Positions 51,534 through 59,601 are shown, counted from the stretch's first letter. The stretch: DNA of 64,000 bases from Fibrobacter succinogenes (GCF_902779965.1 NZ_CACZDK010000002.1:1-64000); one strand, 5' to 3'. Made by a program: numbers and translations. Notes: generated by a model from the sequence alone, not told the origin.

Positions 51534-52913
51534 ATGATATCTAGTATTTTGAACAATTTGTTGATGTTTGTCTTGGGGCTGTTGGCCCTGAGCTTCCTTG
51601 TGACCATCCATGAACTGGGGCATTTTATTGTCGCCAAGTGGAACAAGGTCAGGGTGAATACCTTCTCGGTGGGATTTGGCAAAAAGCTTTTCCGCTTCAA
51701 AAAAGGCGAAACCGAATACTGCATCTCGGCAATTCCCTTTGGTGGTTATGTGGCGATGGCGGGTGAAAATCCCGATAGCATTGAAGGGCAACAACCCTCG
51801 CAAGATGATTTCTTGGGGAAGTCCGTGGGGGCGCGCGCCGCAATTGCATTTGCTGGCCCCTTCGTCAATATCGTCTTTGCTTTTATCCTCTTGATTTTCC
51901 TCTACATGGTCGGCGTTCAGGAACCCGACAACAAGAGCCTCATCATTGGCTTTGTAGCAAAAAATTCTTCTGCTGAAATGGCGGGCATCCGGCCGGGTGA
52001 TACGATTACTGCAATCAATGGCAAGGAAACGCAAGGGTGGGATGATTTTCGCGAACAAATTGGCGTGAGCCTCGGTGCCGATGTCATGCTCGAAGTGCAT
52101 CGCGGTGGTGAACCGCTTGCCATCAAGGTCGTTCCGCAAGAACTCGTAATCCCCGCTATGGACTCGATATCCGATCCCATCAAGATGGGCATTGGCGATA
52201 TCGGCATTTATCCGCGCAATCGCGTTATCGTGCGCCTGCCACCCAAGGAAGGCTCTGCTGCTCAAAAGGCGGGCATCATGCGCGGCGATACTATTTTCGA
52301 AATCAATGGCGAACACATTTCGCGTTACGAAGACGTTGTCCGCTTGATCGATGGCTCCAAAGGAGCCGAAGTCAGCGTGACGCTCATGCGCAGTGGCGAA
52401 AAGGTTAACGTGAAAATGACTCCAGCCTACAGCGAAGAATTCAAACGCTACATCGTCGGAATCCAGATGGGGTATGTGATGTTCAGCGAAACGCATCTTG
52501 TGCGCCGCGGCCCGATTGAAGCTTTCGAAAAAACTTGCGCCACAAGCTGGAAAATGACCACGAGCATATTCCGTTACTTCAAGCGTTTGTTCCAAGGACA
52601 AGTTAAAGTCGATGCTTTCTCTGGCCCGGTATCCATTGTCGCCGTGATGGGTAACGTATGGATGAGCGGCTTTCAGGATTTCTTGATGCTCCTTGCGCTC
52701 ATCAGCATTAACTTGGGCGTAATGAACCTGCTCCCGCTTGCAATTACGGATGGCGGCCTGCTGATGTTCCTCGGAATTGAAAAAATACGCGGGAAACCGT
52801 TGAGCCTTAAAACTCAATCTATTATTCAAAATGTCGCCGCCGCTTTCTTCATCAGCTTCTTCGTGTTCATCACGATACTGGACTTCGGCAAAATTTCGCT
52901 CTTCTTGAAATAA
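51534..52913 (+). CDS. rseP: Site-2 (intramembrane) zinc metalloprotease
   Basis: 459 residues. Zinc site LVTIHELGHFIVAKW in the first membrane helix and the distant Asp in NLLPLAITDGG (NxxPxxxxDG). Two PDZ domains in the periplasmic loop (IIGFVAKNSSAEMAGIRPGD and AQKAGIMRGDTIFEINGEHI). Cleaves membrane-bound anti-sigma factors and signal-peptide remnants. Start ATG 51534 has no obvious Shine-Dalgarno sequence. Single gene closed by a terminator. Confidence 0.95.
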   Translation: MISSILNNLLMFVLGLLALSFLVTIHELGHFIVAKWNKVRVNTFSVGFGKKLFRFKKGETEYCISAIPFGGYVAMAGENPDSIEGQQPSQDDFLGKSVGARAAIAFAGPFVNIVFAFILLIFLYMVGVQEPDNKSLIIGFVAKNSSAEMAGIRPGDTITAINGKETQGWDDFREQIGVSLGADVMLEVHRGGEPLAIKVVPQELVIPAMDSISDPIKMGIGDIGIYPRNRVIVRLPPKEGSAAQKAGIMRGDTIFEINGEHISRYEDVVRLIDGSKGAEVSVTLMRSGEKVNVKMTPAYSEEFKRYIVGIQMGYVMFSETHLVRRGPIEAFEKTCATSWKMTTSIFRYFKRLFQGQVKVDAFSGPVSIVAVMGNVWMSGFQDFLMLLALISINLGVMNLLPLAITDGGLLMFLGIEKIRGKPLSLKTQSIIQNVAAAFFISFFVFITILDFGKISLFLK

Positions 52914-52918
52914 AAATT

Positions 52919-52942
52919 GGCGGCCTTGAGCCGCCTTCTTTT
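52919..52942 (+). terminator. Intrinsic terminator of rseP
   Basis: GGCGGC-CTTGA-GCCGCC then TTCTTTT, 6 nt after the stop; overlaps the end of the convergent cupin gene. Confidence 0.8.
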
Positions 52943-53306
52943 ATCTCTCGTGCATGTACGCGTATGCGAAATTCATCGGTGGCGTACTTATGGAAATATA
53001 TTCGAAAATTTCGGAACCCAGATTCTTGAGACCGTGAATTTCCTTTTCCGAAAAACGGACGACATCGCCAGCCTCAAACGGCACTTCCTTGTCGTCAGCC
53101 AACAAGAGAACGCCATGCCCGTTGATGGCGACCCAGACCTGTTCCGATGTATAGTGCTTGTGACGCGGCTGCTCCGCTCCCGGCATTACAGAAACCTTCG
53201 TGACCGAAACCTTTCCTGACCTGCTATTGTCGGGTGTAAGCAACTGTGCTGATTCCACACCGGGATTGCACAAAACTCTAATATCGTAATTTTTGATTAG
53301 TTCCAT
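52941..53306 (-). CDS. Small single-domain cupin
   Basis: 121 residues, one cupin_2 barrel: motif 1 PGAEQPRHKHYTSEQVWVAINGHG (in parts; metal-type His, His, Glu) and motif 2 VRFSEKEIHGLKNLG. Such proteins are often sugar-phosphate isomerase-like or mannose-6-phosphate isomerase-like small cupins; substrate unknown. Convergent with rseP, sharing a few bases of its terminator. No operon partner. Confidence 0.85.
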   Translation of the reverse strand: MELIKNYDIRVLCNPGVESAQLLTPDNSRSGKVSVTKVSVMPGAEQPRHKHYTSEQVWVAINGHGVLLLADDKEVPFEAGDVVRFSEKEIHGLKNLGSEIFEYISISTPPMNFAYAYMHER

Positions 53307-53640
53307 TTTTTAGCGTTATACGTCCACAAACTTGTGATTGACAATGGGCTCGCCGCGTTCGCATTTTGCGCCGCAACGTGTGCAAAAGATAGTTCTTTAT
53401 TGAACCTATCGAGCATGACGTGCCTGCAATTCTTGCGATTTCGGAGAGTTTTTTGGCAGAAGAGGGGGAGGAGTGGACCGCAAAAAAAAGTAAAACTGAA
53501 GCAATGATGGCCTTTTTTCATAAAATTTGAATGGAATTTATACGAAAAAGTGGTGATTTTTAGCACTTTTATGGTCAAAAAATGAATTTTTGTAATAAAA
53601 ATGTATTCTTTTGAAAAAATTATGCTATATTTTCTTACGT
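53307..53640. other. Intergenic, no gene credited
   Basis: A 93-codon minus frame (53297-53578) overlaps the cupin start, has low-complexity composition and no Shine-Dalgarno sequence; not credited. Nothing else seen. Confidence 0.4.
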
Positions 53641-53650
53641 GAACGTATCA

Positions 53651-53820
53651 GAGGGGAGCTTTGATTAGTTTGCATATTTGCAAGCACAATTCAGCTTTTA
53701 AATGAAATAAACGTCACGAGACAAGGAACCGTAAATACGGTTTTGGTGTATTTGGAGTTTATTCAAGAAGTCTCTCATTCCAACTCGTAAATTATTGTCG
53801 CCCTCAATTTGAGGGCGACT
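53651..53820 (+). ncRNA. Candidate structured RNA
   Basis: The segment begins AGAGGGGAGCTT and ends AAGTCTCTCATTCC, which can pair (with G-U pairs) as a closing stem. An inner hairpin AACCG/CGGTT and a strong 9-bp hairpin GTCGCCCTC/GAGGGCGAC (about 53797-53819) lie inside and after it. A promoter-like TATATT precedes it near 53630. No coding potential beyond a possible 13-codon frame. The RNA could resemble a 6S-type RNA, but this is only a suggestion. Confidence 0.25.
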
Positions 53821-53857
53821 TCCCGTTTATGGAGGTTGCATGCTTGCTTGTAGTAAC

Positions 53858-54111
53858 AAAAAAAGACCAATCTTGCAGTTGATCTTTTTTATACCCTGTG
53901 ATGTGGTTTGCGGTTAAAAAAAGACCCATCTTTCGATGAGTCTTTTTATACCCTGTTTGCGGTTGGCTTGTGGGTATAAAAAAAGAACCCAACTAACGTG
54001 GAGTTCTTTTATACCTTAAAAAGGTTGAAAAAAAGCCCAACCTAACGGTTGAGCTTTTTATACCTTGTGATGCGGTTAAAAAAAAGACTCATCTTTCGAT
54101 GAGCCTTTTTA
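53858..54111 (-). repeat. Array of five terminator hairpins downstream of tRNA-Glu
   Basis: On the minus strand, five units each begin GGTATAAAA(A)G, form a GC-containing stem and end in 6-8 T residues, at about 54075-54118, 54023-54064, 53972-54015, 53915-53953 and 53858-53895. Stems differ but remain paired (for example CTCATC/GATGAG, CTCAACC/GGTTGGG, AACTCC/GGGTT). Before most units comes AACCGC, so each unit looks like the last ~20 nt of tRNA-Glu plus its terminator. The second tRNA-Glu at 55.1 kb has only one such unit. Confidence 0.75.
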
Positions 54112-54184
54112 TACCCCCAAGCGGTTTCGAACCGCTGTTGCGGGAATGAAAATCCCGAGTCCTGGGCCACTAGACGATAGGGGC
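54112..54184 (-). tRNA. tRNA-Glu (anticodon TTC)
   Basis: 73 nt, cloverleaf complete: acceptor GCCCCTA/TGGGGGT (with G-U pairs), anticodon stem CGGGA/TCCCG with loop TTTTCAT, T-arm AGCGG-TTCGAAA-CCGCT. CCA is not encoded. Identical to the copy at 55123-55195. Followed by a terminator hairpin and four further hairpins. Confidence 0.95.
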
Positions 54185-54200
54185 GTTTTGTGTGGAGACA

Positions 54201-54228
54201 AATATAGAATTTTATAGAATAATGTCAA
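54201..54228 (-). promoter_or_regulatory. Sigma-70 promoter of tRNA-Glu (first copy)
   Basis: Minus strand TTGACA-N16-TATATT, ending 17 nt before the tRNA. The same elements and spacing precede the second tRNA-Glu. Confidence 0.8.
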
Positions 54229-54257
54229 GGGGGGATTACGAAATTTTTTTGAGGCTC

Positions 54258-54866
54258 TTATTTTTTTAATCTAAGGTTATTCTTTTCTGCAATTTCGATA
54301 ATTTTCTTTTGTAATTCCAAGTAGTCTTTTTCGCTCGTCATGGAGTGAAATTCTGATTTTAACTTTCGGTATTCTTTTTCCTCGATGGCTGGGGATATAA
54401 TTTCAATGTTTGATAAGGTTTTGGCTGTTGTTTCGGTTATGAATGTGGTTTTTAAAATGCTGAAAACGCTGGATGTGAGTCCAATAAATACGCTTGTCCA
54501 AAAAATAAATGGCCATCTTTTTTTTAGCTTGGGTGGTTTTTGTAGGTTTACATAAAGTTTAATTAGATATGCAAATACTATTATAAGAACAATTGAGAGA
54601 AAATTATCTATTTGAAGTGATGGACTTTTATAAAAACCGTTGGAGACGCTTTGGTAAACAGAGTCAGTAAAATTTGATGATATGAGTTTGGAAAAATAAA
54701 ATGCTTTTTTTGATAACCATGAAATGAATGGTGAAATAACGCTTTCCCATAGGCCACTTCCGAGTGCTCCTAAAATTATGACTCCGAATATGCTCAATAG
54801 TCGTTTAAAGTAAAATTGCGTTGTTTTTGGTGTATTTGTATCTTCTGTTGGTGTGTTGTTTTCCAT
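54258..54866 (-). CDS. Hypothetical membrane protein between two tRNA-Glu genes
   Basis: 202 residues. N-terminal polar segment, then about four hydrophobic helices (FGVIILGALGSGLWESVI, LSIVLIIVFAYLIKLYV, FIFWTSVFIGLTSSVFSIL), and a C-terminal charged helix likely to form a coiled coil (EIISPAIEEKEYRKLKSEF, ELQKKIIEIAEKNNLRLKK). Strongly AT-rich relative to neighbours. Start ATG 54866 has AAGAGAG upstream, and TTGACA-N17-TAAATA (54941-54969) is a plausible promoter. It lies in the ~940-bp segment flanked by identical tRNA-Glu genes, suggesting acquisition. No family recognised. Confidence 0.7.
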   Translation of the reverse strand: MENNTPTEDTNTPKTTQFYFKRLLSIFGVIILGALGSGLWESVISPFISWLSKKAFYFSKLISSNFTDSVYQSVSNGFYKSPSLQIDNFLSIVLIIVFAYLIKLYVNLQKPPKLKKRWPFIFWTSVFIGLTSSVFSILKTTFITETTAKTLSNIEIISPAIEEKEYRKLKSEFHSMTSEKDYLELQKKIIEIAEKNNLRLKK

Positions 54867-54940
54867 AAGAAACTCTCTTTTAAATAAGAGGTTGAAATTT
54901 ATTTGGATTTGTAATGAGACAATGCTGAAAAAATAGGTGT

Positions 54941-54969
54941 TATTTAGATAAATTAATTTATTGTGTCAA
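54941..54969 (-). promoter_or_regulatory. Probable sigma-70 promoter of the 54258 gene
   Basis: Minus strand TTGACA (54964-54969), 17-nt spacer, TAAATA (54941-54946). The -35 context CCCCCTTGACA is shared with both tRNA-Glu promoters. Confidence 0.6.
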
Positions 54970-55014
54970 GGGGGAGGTTCGATTTTTTGTCGAGAGAATA
55001 GAGCGTCGGCCAAG

Positions 55015-55080
55015 GATGGGGAGGGTGCAGGGAGGGGCCCGTGCGGCCTTCGCAACTCCGAGCTGGGGCCCCGCCCGCAA
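55015..55080. other. Isolated GC-rich segment
   Basis: About 65 bp of very high GC (blocks GGGGAGGGTGCAGGGAGGGG and CTGGGGCCCCGCCCGC) inside an AT-rich spacer. It contains GGGGCCC/GGGCCCC pairing and ends next to the terminator of tRNA-Glu. Origin unknown; not coding. Confidence 0.45.
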
Positions 55081-55082
55081 GA

Positions 55083-55122
55083 AAAACAAAAAAAGAGCCC
55101 AACTTACGTTGAGCTCTTTTTA
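55083..55122 (-). terminator. Terminator of tRNA-Glu (second copy)
   Basis: Minus strand: TATAAAAAG, stem AGCTCAA/TTGGGCT-like with ACGT loop region, then a run of T residues. Same family as the five-hairpin array. Confidence 0.75.
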
Positions 55123-55195
55123 TACCCCCAAGCGGTTTCGAACCGCTGTTGCGGGAATGAAAATCCCGAGTCCTGGGCCACTAGACGATAGGGGC
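55123..55195 (-). tRNA. tRNA-Glu (anticodon TTC), second copy
   Basis: Identical 73-nt sequence to the copy at 54112-54184, including anticodon loop TTTTCAT. Has its own promoter and terminator. Confidence 0.95.
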
Positions 55196-55211
55196 GTTTT
55201 AGTGTGCGCCA

Positions 55212-55239
55212 AATATAGATGTTTCTAGAAAAATGTCAA
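55212..55239 (-). promoter_or_regulatory. Sigma-70 promoter of tRNA-Glu (second copy)
   Basis: Minus strand TTGACA-N16-TATATT, 17 nt before the tRNA. Confidence 0.8.
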
Positions 55240-55271
55240 GGGTTTTTGCTTGATTTTTTTATTTTTCCCTC

Positions 55272-56837
55272 GTGATTTTGAAAAAAAGGTTAAAAAAGAT
55301 ACTTTGGCGCGGCATTTTCCGCTTTTTGCCGGTGGCGCTTTTGGCGAGTGCTGCGGATGCCGCTTTGCTTTGGGGTATCCGTTCGTTCATGGAGATCCTT
55401 CAGGGCGAGGCCGTTTTTTCGCTTGTGCAATGGCTGGGGTTGATGGTTATCCTTTCGGTGCTCCGCTTTGCGTTTTTCGTCTGGAAAATGAACGTTTCTG
55501 AAAAGTGGCTTTTCGGCGTGGGCGCTTACGTGATGGCGTGGTTCTTGCATACGTTGCGGGCTCTTTCTCCGCGCGTTTTCCACACGCCGGAGGGTGAGGC
55601 TAAAGTCGAGGCCGCGTATGAATCGACGCTTGTTTTGCAAACGAATGGTGGCGTGTTTTTCCAAGCGGTTCAGGCCGTTCTCCAGTTACTCGTGTTTTTG
55701 CCTGTTCTCTTCTATATATCATGGCCCTTAACGTTGTTCCTTTTTGTCGTTGTTGTTCCGCTGGTGAGCTGGATGCAGCGCTGCTTGCATAAGATGGGGC
55801 CTGCCGAAGAAAGTATTTTGAATGAACGTTCCGCTTTTCGCAGTTCGCTTTATCTTGCGCGTAAAATTTTCCGCCGTTGGAGTTCCCGCTTTGAACGTAA
55901 GGAAGTTTCAGATGATTTAATGGCTCAGGTGCGTGACCTTAGAGACGATGGTCTTGATGTGTCGCTCCGCAAAGGTGTGCTTTCGTTGGTGGCGGAATCG
56001 GTGTCGGTCTTGGCGATGGTTTTTGTGCTTGCGTTCTGTGCTCTTTTGATTTCGAAAGGCTGGATGGATGGAACCGGGCTTGTGCTGTTTTGTTCGGCGG
56101 TTCTTCTTTGTTACAAACCTGTAAAAGAATGTGCCCGCGTGATGCCGCAGGCGCGTTCGGCGATGAGTGCGCTTAGCGTTTTGGAAAAATTCGAAGCGCT
56201 TCCTTCGAAAAAAACGGATTCGGGTTCGGTGGAACATGTTTGCGTTCCGGCTGCGGAAAGCTTGGAAATTGTGCATGGCGATTTCTCGTACGAAGGTGCC
56301 TTTGAAACGCTTTTCAGCAATTTTTCGCTCTGCTGGAATATGAAAAAGCCGGTGCTTGTCCGCGGTCGGAATGGCGTAGGCAAATCGACGCTGTTGCGTT
56401 TGCTGGCTGGACTTGAAGATTGGGATCATGGTAAAATTATCTGTAGTTTGCCGTTCAAAAACAGCGTATTTTTTGTGGCGCAGGATTTAGAATTGCCTCC
56501 GCTTCACTTGTTGAAAAAGCTTCTTGCACAGACGAATTCTGCTGCTGTTGTTGAATTTGCGCGAGCTGCTCGTGCAGATAAAATTATGACCAAAGAGGGA
56601 ATGTCGGGCGGGGAACGCGCGCGTGTTGCGTTGGCGTGGGCGCTCGCTTCTGATAGCTCGATGGTTTTGCTTGATGAACCTTTTGCATCTGTTGCTCTTG
56701 TCGATCGAGAACCGCTGTTGACGGCGTTCCTGGATACGGCCGAGCTTTTGCATAAATGGGTTGTTCTCGTGAGTCACGATGTTTTATCTCGTGAATTGGA
56801 ACAACGTTTTGATGTTGTGGAGATGGATCATGTTTAG
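55272..56837 (+). CDS. ABC transporter, fused permease-ATPase (half transporter)
   Basis: 521 residues. Six membrane helices over about 1-310, then an ATPase domain from about 345: Walker A GRNGVGKSTLLRLL, Q-loop FFVAQDLELPP, signature MSGGERARVALAWALA, Walker B SMVLLDEPFAS, H-loop LVSHDV. Type I exporter topology, but the permease part is divergent from MsbA. GTG 55272 is the first plausible start, without a Shine-Dalgarno sequence. The next gene starts inside its last 8 bases. With waaA two genes on, a role in lipid or envelope export is inferred; substrate unknown. Confidence 0.87.
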   Translation: MILKKRLKKILWRGIFRFLPVALLASAADAALLWGIRSFMEILQGEAVFSLVQWLGLMVILSVLRFAFFVWKMNVSEKWLFGVGAYVMAWFLHTLRALSPRVFHTPEGEAKVEAAYESTLVLQTNGGVFFQAVQAVLQLLVFLPVLFYISWPLTLFLFVVVVPLVSWMQRCLHKMGPAEESILNERSAFRSSLYLARKIFRRWSSRFERKEVSDDLMAQVRDLRDDGLDVSLRKGVLSLVAESVSVLAMVFVLAFCALLISKGWMDGTGLVLFCSAVLLCYKPVKECARVMPQARSAMSALSVLEKFEALPSKKTDSGSVEHVCVPAAESLEIVHGDFSYEGAFETLFSNFSLCWNMKKPVLVRGRNGVGKSTLLRLLAGLEDWDHGKIICSLPFKNSVFFVAQDLELPPLHLLKKLLAQTNSAAVVEFARAARADKIMTKEGMSGGERARVALAWALASDSSMVLLDEPFASVALVDREPLLTAFLDTAELLHKWVVLVSHDVLSRELEQRFDVVEMDHV

Positions 56838-57447
56838 TGCGAAAAGTAATGTTTCTACTTTATTGTATCGTTTTCGAGGGAATATTTTGGGGGTTATAGC
56901 CATTGCGCTTGCGCTTGCTCCGCCCAGTTTGTTGCCTGATGAATTGTATATAAATAATTGTATCGCAGGTATGTTAATTGCGCTCTTGCTTTACATCGTT
57001 AGTGCGTTTTTGCGTGTGCAAACGCGGCGATATATTGGCGAACATACTCGTGGAAAAGTTCATGCGGCAGATTCTTTGGTGACTAGCGGCCCTTACGCTC
57101 ACGTGCGTCATCCGCTATATATATCTAATACCGGCTTTGCACTTGGAATTGCGTTTTTCCATTTGGGTGTTTCGTTTTGGGTTGTCCCGTTTATGTTTGT
57201 CGTGATTGTGTTTGAAGTGGCGCTTTCGCAAATCGAAGATATGTTTTTGGAACAGAAATTTGGCGATGATTGGCGCGCTTGGGCTTCGAAAACTCCGGCG
57301 ATTTTTCCGCGTTTGGGTGATGCAAAACACGTTCTTCCGCAAAGAACCTTTTGGCAAGCTTTTTTTGCAGATTCTTCTACGTGGTTGTGGCTATTGTTTT
57401 GTAATTTATTATTGGTATTGAGAAAGGTGGCTTATTTCTATGTTTAA
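56830..57447 (+). CDS. Isoprenylcysteine carboxyl methyltransferase-like membrane protein
   Basis: 205 residues from ATG 56830, which overlaps the preceding stop by 8 nt (ATGTTTAG). About five membrane helices. The family motif is LVTSGPYAHVRHPLYISN, followed by QIEDMFLEQKFGDDWRAWASKTPAIFP (in parts), typical of ICMT / phospholipid-methyltransferase-like proteins that use S-adenosylmethionine. Bacterial substrates are mostly unknown. Its place between an ABC transporter and waaA suggests lipid or envelope modification. The next gene again overlaps by 8 nt (ATGTTTAA). Confidence 0.82.
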   Translation: MFSAKSNVSTLLYRFRGNILGVIAIALALAPPSLLPDELYINNCIAGMLIALLLYIVSAFLRVQTRRYIGEHTRGKVHAADSLVTSGPYAHVRHPLYISNTGFALGIAFFHLGVSFWVVPFMFVVIVFEVALSQIEDMFLEQKFGDDWRAWASKTPAIFPRLGDAKHVLPQRTFWQAFFADSSTWLWLLFCNLLLVLRKVAYFYV

Positions 57448-58618
57448 GGTCTTGGACATTGCGCGTGAAGCTTTAGGTTCTGTAGCCAAAGTTGCAGCCA
57501 AGGTTCCTGTTATAGAAAATAAGTACCATGTGAAAAATCGCTTGCGTGGCCCGTGGCCTAAGGGTCCGTTCCTTTGGATGCATGGTGCAAGTCTTGGCGA
57601 GTGCAAGATGCTTTTGAATGTGGCGAAGTTCCTCAAGGAAGATTTGCCGAATTGCCCGCGTCTTTTGGTGACAACGCAAAAAGTCGAAGTGCTCTCGTAT
57701 ATCAAGGATTCCGGAGTCGATGTAGCTGCGTGTATTGCGCCTGCCGATACGCCTGCGACGATGAAAGGTTTTATTTCGGCGGTGAGGCCGCTCGGGCTTG
57801 TTCTTGCTGAAAATGAACTTTGGCCGGGGTATCTTTCTTCGATGTTGCGGATTTCAATGCGTCCATCCGTGGCTGTTATTTCGGGACGTTTCCATAGGGC
57901 GATTCCTGGAATGGATTATTCGGCGATTGGTTTTGCGAGTATGCAGACTGGGTCGGATCTTTCTCGATTTTTTAGCGTCTCTGCGCGGTCGAACAATTCC
58001 CGGATGATGATTGGCGGCGACTGGAAGCTTTTGCCGTGGGTGCGCTCGGGCGAGGCAATTGTAGCTCCAGAAAACCCGACTGTCGATACTTCGTTTATCT
58101 CGATGCACATTCAGGAATGGCCGAGCCTTGGTCGCATGGTTGATTCTTCGGTCAAGCGCGATGAAGCTGTGGTGCTTGTGCCGCGTCGTCTCTCGGAAGT
58201 GGCTGGTTTCCGCAAAGTGCTGCGTGAACAGAATGTTGCAGTGGTCGATTGGCCTAAAGTGCAGAAAGGCGCTGTTTCTATTGTTTCGCAGTTTGGCGTG
58301 ACGAAGGATGTTTTTGCGATTTCGAAATCGGCGGTTGTGGGGGGTTCGTTTGCTCGTGGCCTTGGCGTCCATGATTTTTGGGAACCTCTCCAGCGGGGTG
58401 TTGCGACTTGTGTTGGACCGTTTGCCGAAGGGCAAAAGGAAACGGTAACGACACTTGTTCGTGAAGGTGTTATCGCTCAGTTGCAATCGGTGGATGATTT
58501 TTCTCAGCGGAGCAGGCCCGATGTTCGCTTGGTGCAGACATTCCTGGCTCATGAAAGTGCTAAGATTAGCGATTCGTACCAGCAATTGATTGAATTTTTG
58601 AAAAATTTGTTAAAGTAA
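57440..58618 (+). CDS. waaA: 3-deoxy-D-manno-octulosonic acid transferase
   Basis: 392 residues. Kdo transferase (GT30) that joins Kdo to lipid A at the inner membrane. Motifs: GPFLWMHGASLGECKML, VLAENELWPGYL with the catalytic-type Glu, AVISGRF and VGGSFARGLGVHDFWEPLQRGVATCVGP (in parts). The last motif is a divergent form of the usual GGSF...GGHN..EP. The N-terminal membrane anchor is short. Start overlaps the preceding gene by 8 nt. Followed 12 nt later by ispH. Confidence 0.87.
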   Translation: MFKVLDIAREALGSVAKVAAKVPVIENKYHVKNRLRGPWPKGPFLWMHGASLGECKMLLNVAKFLKEDLPNCPRLLVTTQKVEVLSYIKDSGVDVAACIAPADTPATMKGFISAVRPLGLVLAENELWPGYLSSMLRISMRPSVAVISGRFHRAIPGMDYSAIGFASMQTGSDLSRFFSVSARSNNSRMMIGGDWKLLPWVRSGEAIVAPENPTVDTSFISMHIQEWPSLGRMVDSSVKRDEAVVLVPRRLSEVAGFRKVLREQNVAVVDWPKVQKGAVSIVSQFGVTKDVFAISKSAVVGGSFARGLGVHDFWEPLQRGVATCVGPFAEGQKETVTTLVREGVIAQLQSVDDFSQRSRPDVRLVQTFLAHESAKISDSYQQLIEFLKNLLK

Positions 58619-58630
58619 ATTAGGTGAATT

Positions 58631-59563
58631 ATGAAAAAACTCATTTTGGCTACACCTCGTGGATTCTGTGCCGGCGTTGATCGCGCTATTCATGTTGTCG
58701 AAAAAGCTGTCGAAAAATTCGGTACGCCGATATATGTCCGTCATGAAATTGTGCATAATAAGTTTGTGGTGGAAACGCTTAAGAGCAAGGGCGTTGTTTT
58801 TGTCGATGAACTGAACCAGGTGCCGGAAGGTTCCGTTGTGATTTTCTCGGCTCATGGTGTCGCTGAAAGCATTTATGAAGAAGCTGAGTCTCGTCATTTG
58901 AAGGTTCTTGATGCGAGTTGCCCGCTGGTGCTCAAGGTTCACTTTAGTGCAAAAAGACATTTCAATGCTGGTCGCCATATCATTTTGATTGGGCATGCGG
59001 GGCATGCCGAGGTGATTGGAACGCTTGGACAGCTCCCGGAAGGTGCGATTACGCTCATTCGTAACGAGGCCGATGCTGAAATGGTGCAAGTTCCAGAAGA
59101 TAAGGAGCTTGCCTATATCACGCAGACGACGCTTTCTGTAGCCGAAACGCGCAAGATTATTGATGCGCTTAAAAAGCGCTTTCCGCATATTATTGGTCCT
59201 GAAGCGGGCGACCTTTGCTATGCGACGGGGAACCGTCAGGCGGCAGTTCTTGAACTTTGTTCCAAAGTCGATATGCTCTTGGTCGTCGGTGCGAAGAATT
59301 CGTCAAATTCGTCGCGTTTGATGGAGTTGGGGCTTGAACAGGGACTTCCGAGCCACCTCATTGCCGATGTGAACGATCTTGACATGTCTTGGTTTAATGG
59401 TGTCGAAACGGTCGGACTTTCGAGCGGAGCGAGCGCACCTGAAGTGCTGGTTCAGGGCGTTGTCGACTTCTTGAAGGCTAAAGTTAAGGGCCTTCAGGTC
59501 GAAAATCTTGTAAAATTAGTGGAAAATACCAAGTTTAACTTGCCAAAGACATTGCAAGATTAA
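58631..59563 (+). CDS. ispH: 4-hydroxy-3-methylbut-2-enyl diphosphate reductase
   Basis: 310 residues. Last step of the MEP isoprenoid pathway. The three Fe-S cysteines are visible in PRGFCAGVDRAI, LDASCPLVLKVH and AGDLCYATGNRQ; HEIVHNKFVVE, SAHGV and GHAGHAEVIGT complete the active site. AGGTGA Shine-Dalgarno before ATG 58631. Probably cotranscribed with the upstream waaA operon. Confidence 0.96.
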   Translation: MKKLILATPRGFCAGVDRAIHVVEKAVEKFGTPIYVRHEIVHNKFVVETLKSKGVVFVDELNQVPEGSVVIFSAHGVAESIYEEAESRHLKVLDASCPLVLKVHFSAKRHFNAGRHIILIGHAGHAEVIGTLGQLPEGAITLIRNEADAEMVQVPEDKELAYITQTTLSVAETRKIIDALKKRFPHIIGPEAGDLCYATGNRQAAVLELCSKVDMLLVVGAKNSSNSSRLMELGLEQGLPSHLIADVNDLDMSWFNGVETVGLSSGASAPEVLVQGVVDFLKAKVKGLQVENLVKLVENTKFNLPKTLQD

Positions 59564-59572
59564 ACTTTAGCC

Positions 59573-59601
59573 TTGACAATTTTGAAATTTTTAGCTAAAA
59601 T
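59573..59601 (+). promoter_or_regulatory. Sigma-70 promoter of rpmB
   Basis: TTGACA (59573-59578), 17-nt spacer, TAAAAT (59596-59601); start of transcription about 23 nt before the start codon. Confidence 0.85.

Noticed and set aside
51510-52829. Antisense open frame of 439 codons opposite rseP
   Set aside because: rseP on the plus strand has complete zinc and PDZ motifs; the antisense product matches nothing and is rich in His, Arg and Asn in the way of shadow frames.
53297-53578. 93-codon minus-strand frame upstream of the cupin gene
   Set aside because: Overlaps the cupin start and has no Shine-Dalgarno sequence or family features.
53858-54118. CRISPR-like appearance of the hairpin array
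   Set aside because: Units are terminator hairpins of unequal spacing with diverged stems and no unique spacers of constant length; no cas genes are nearby.
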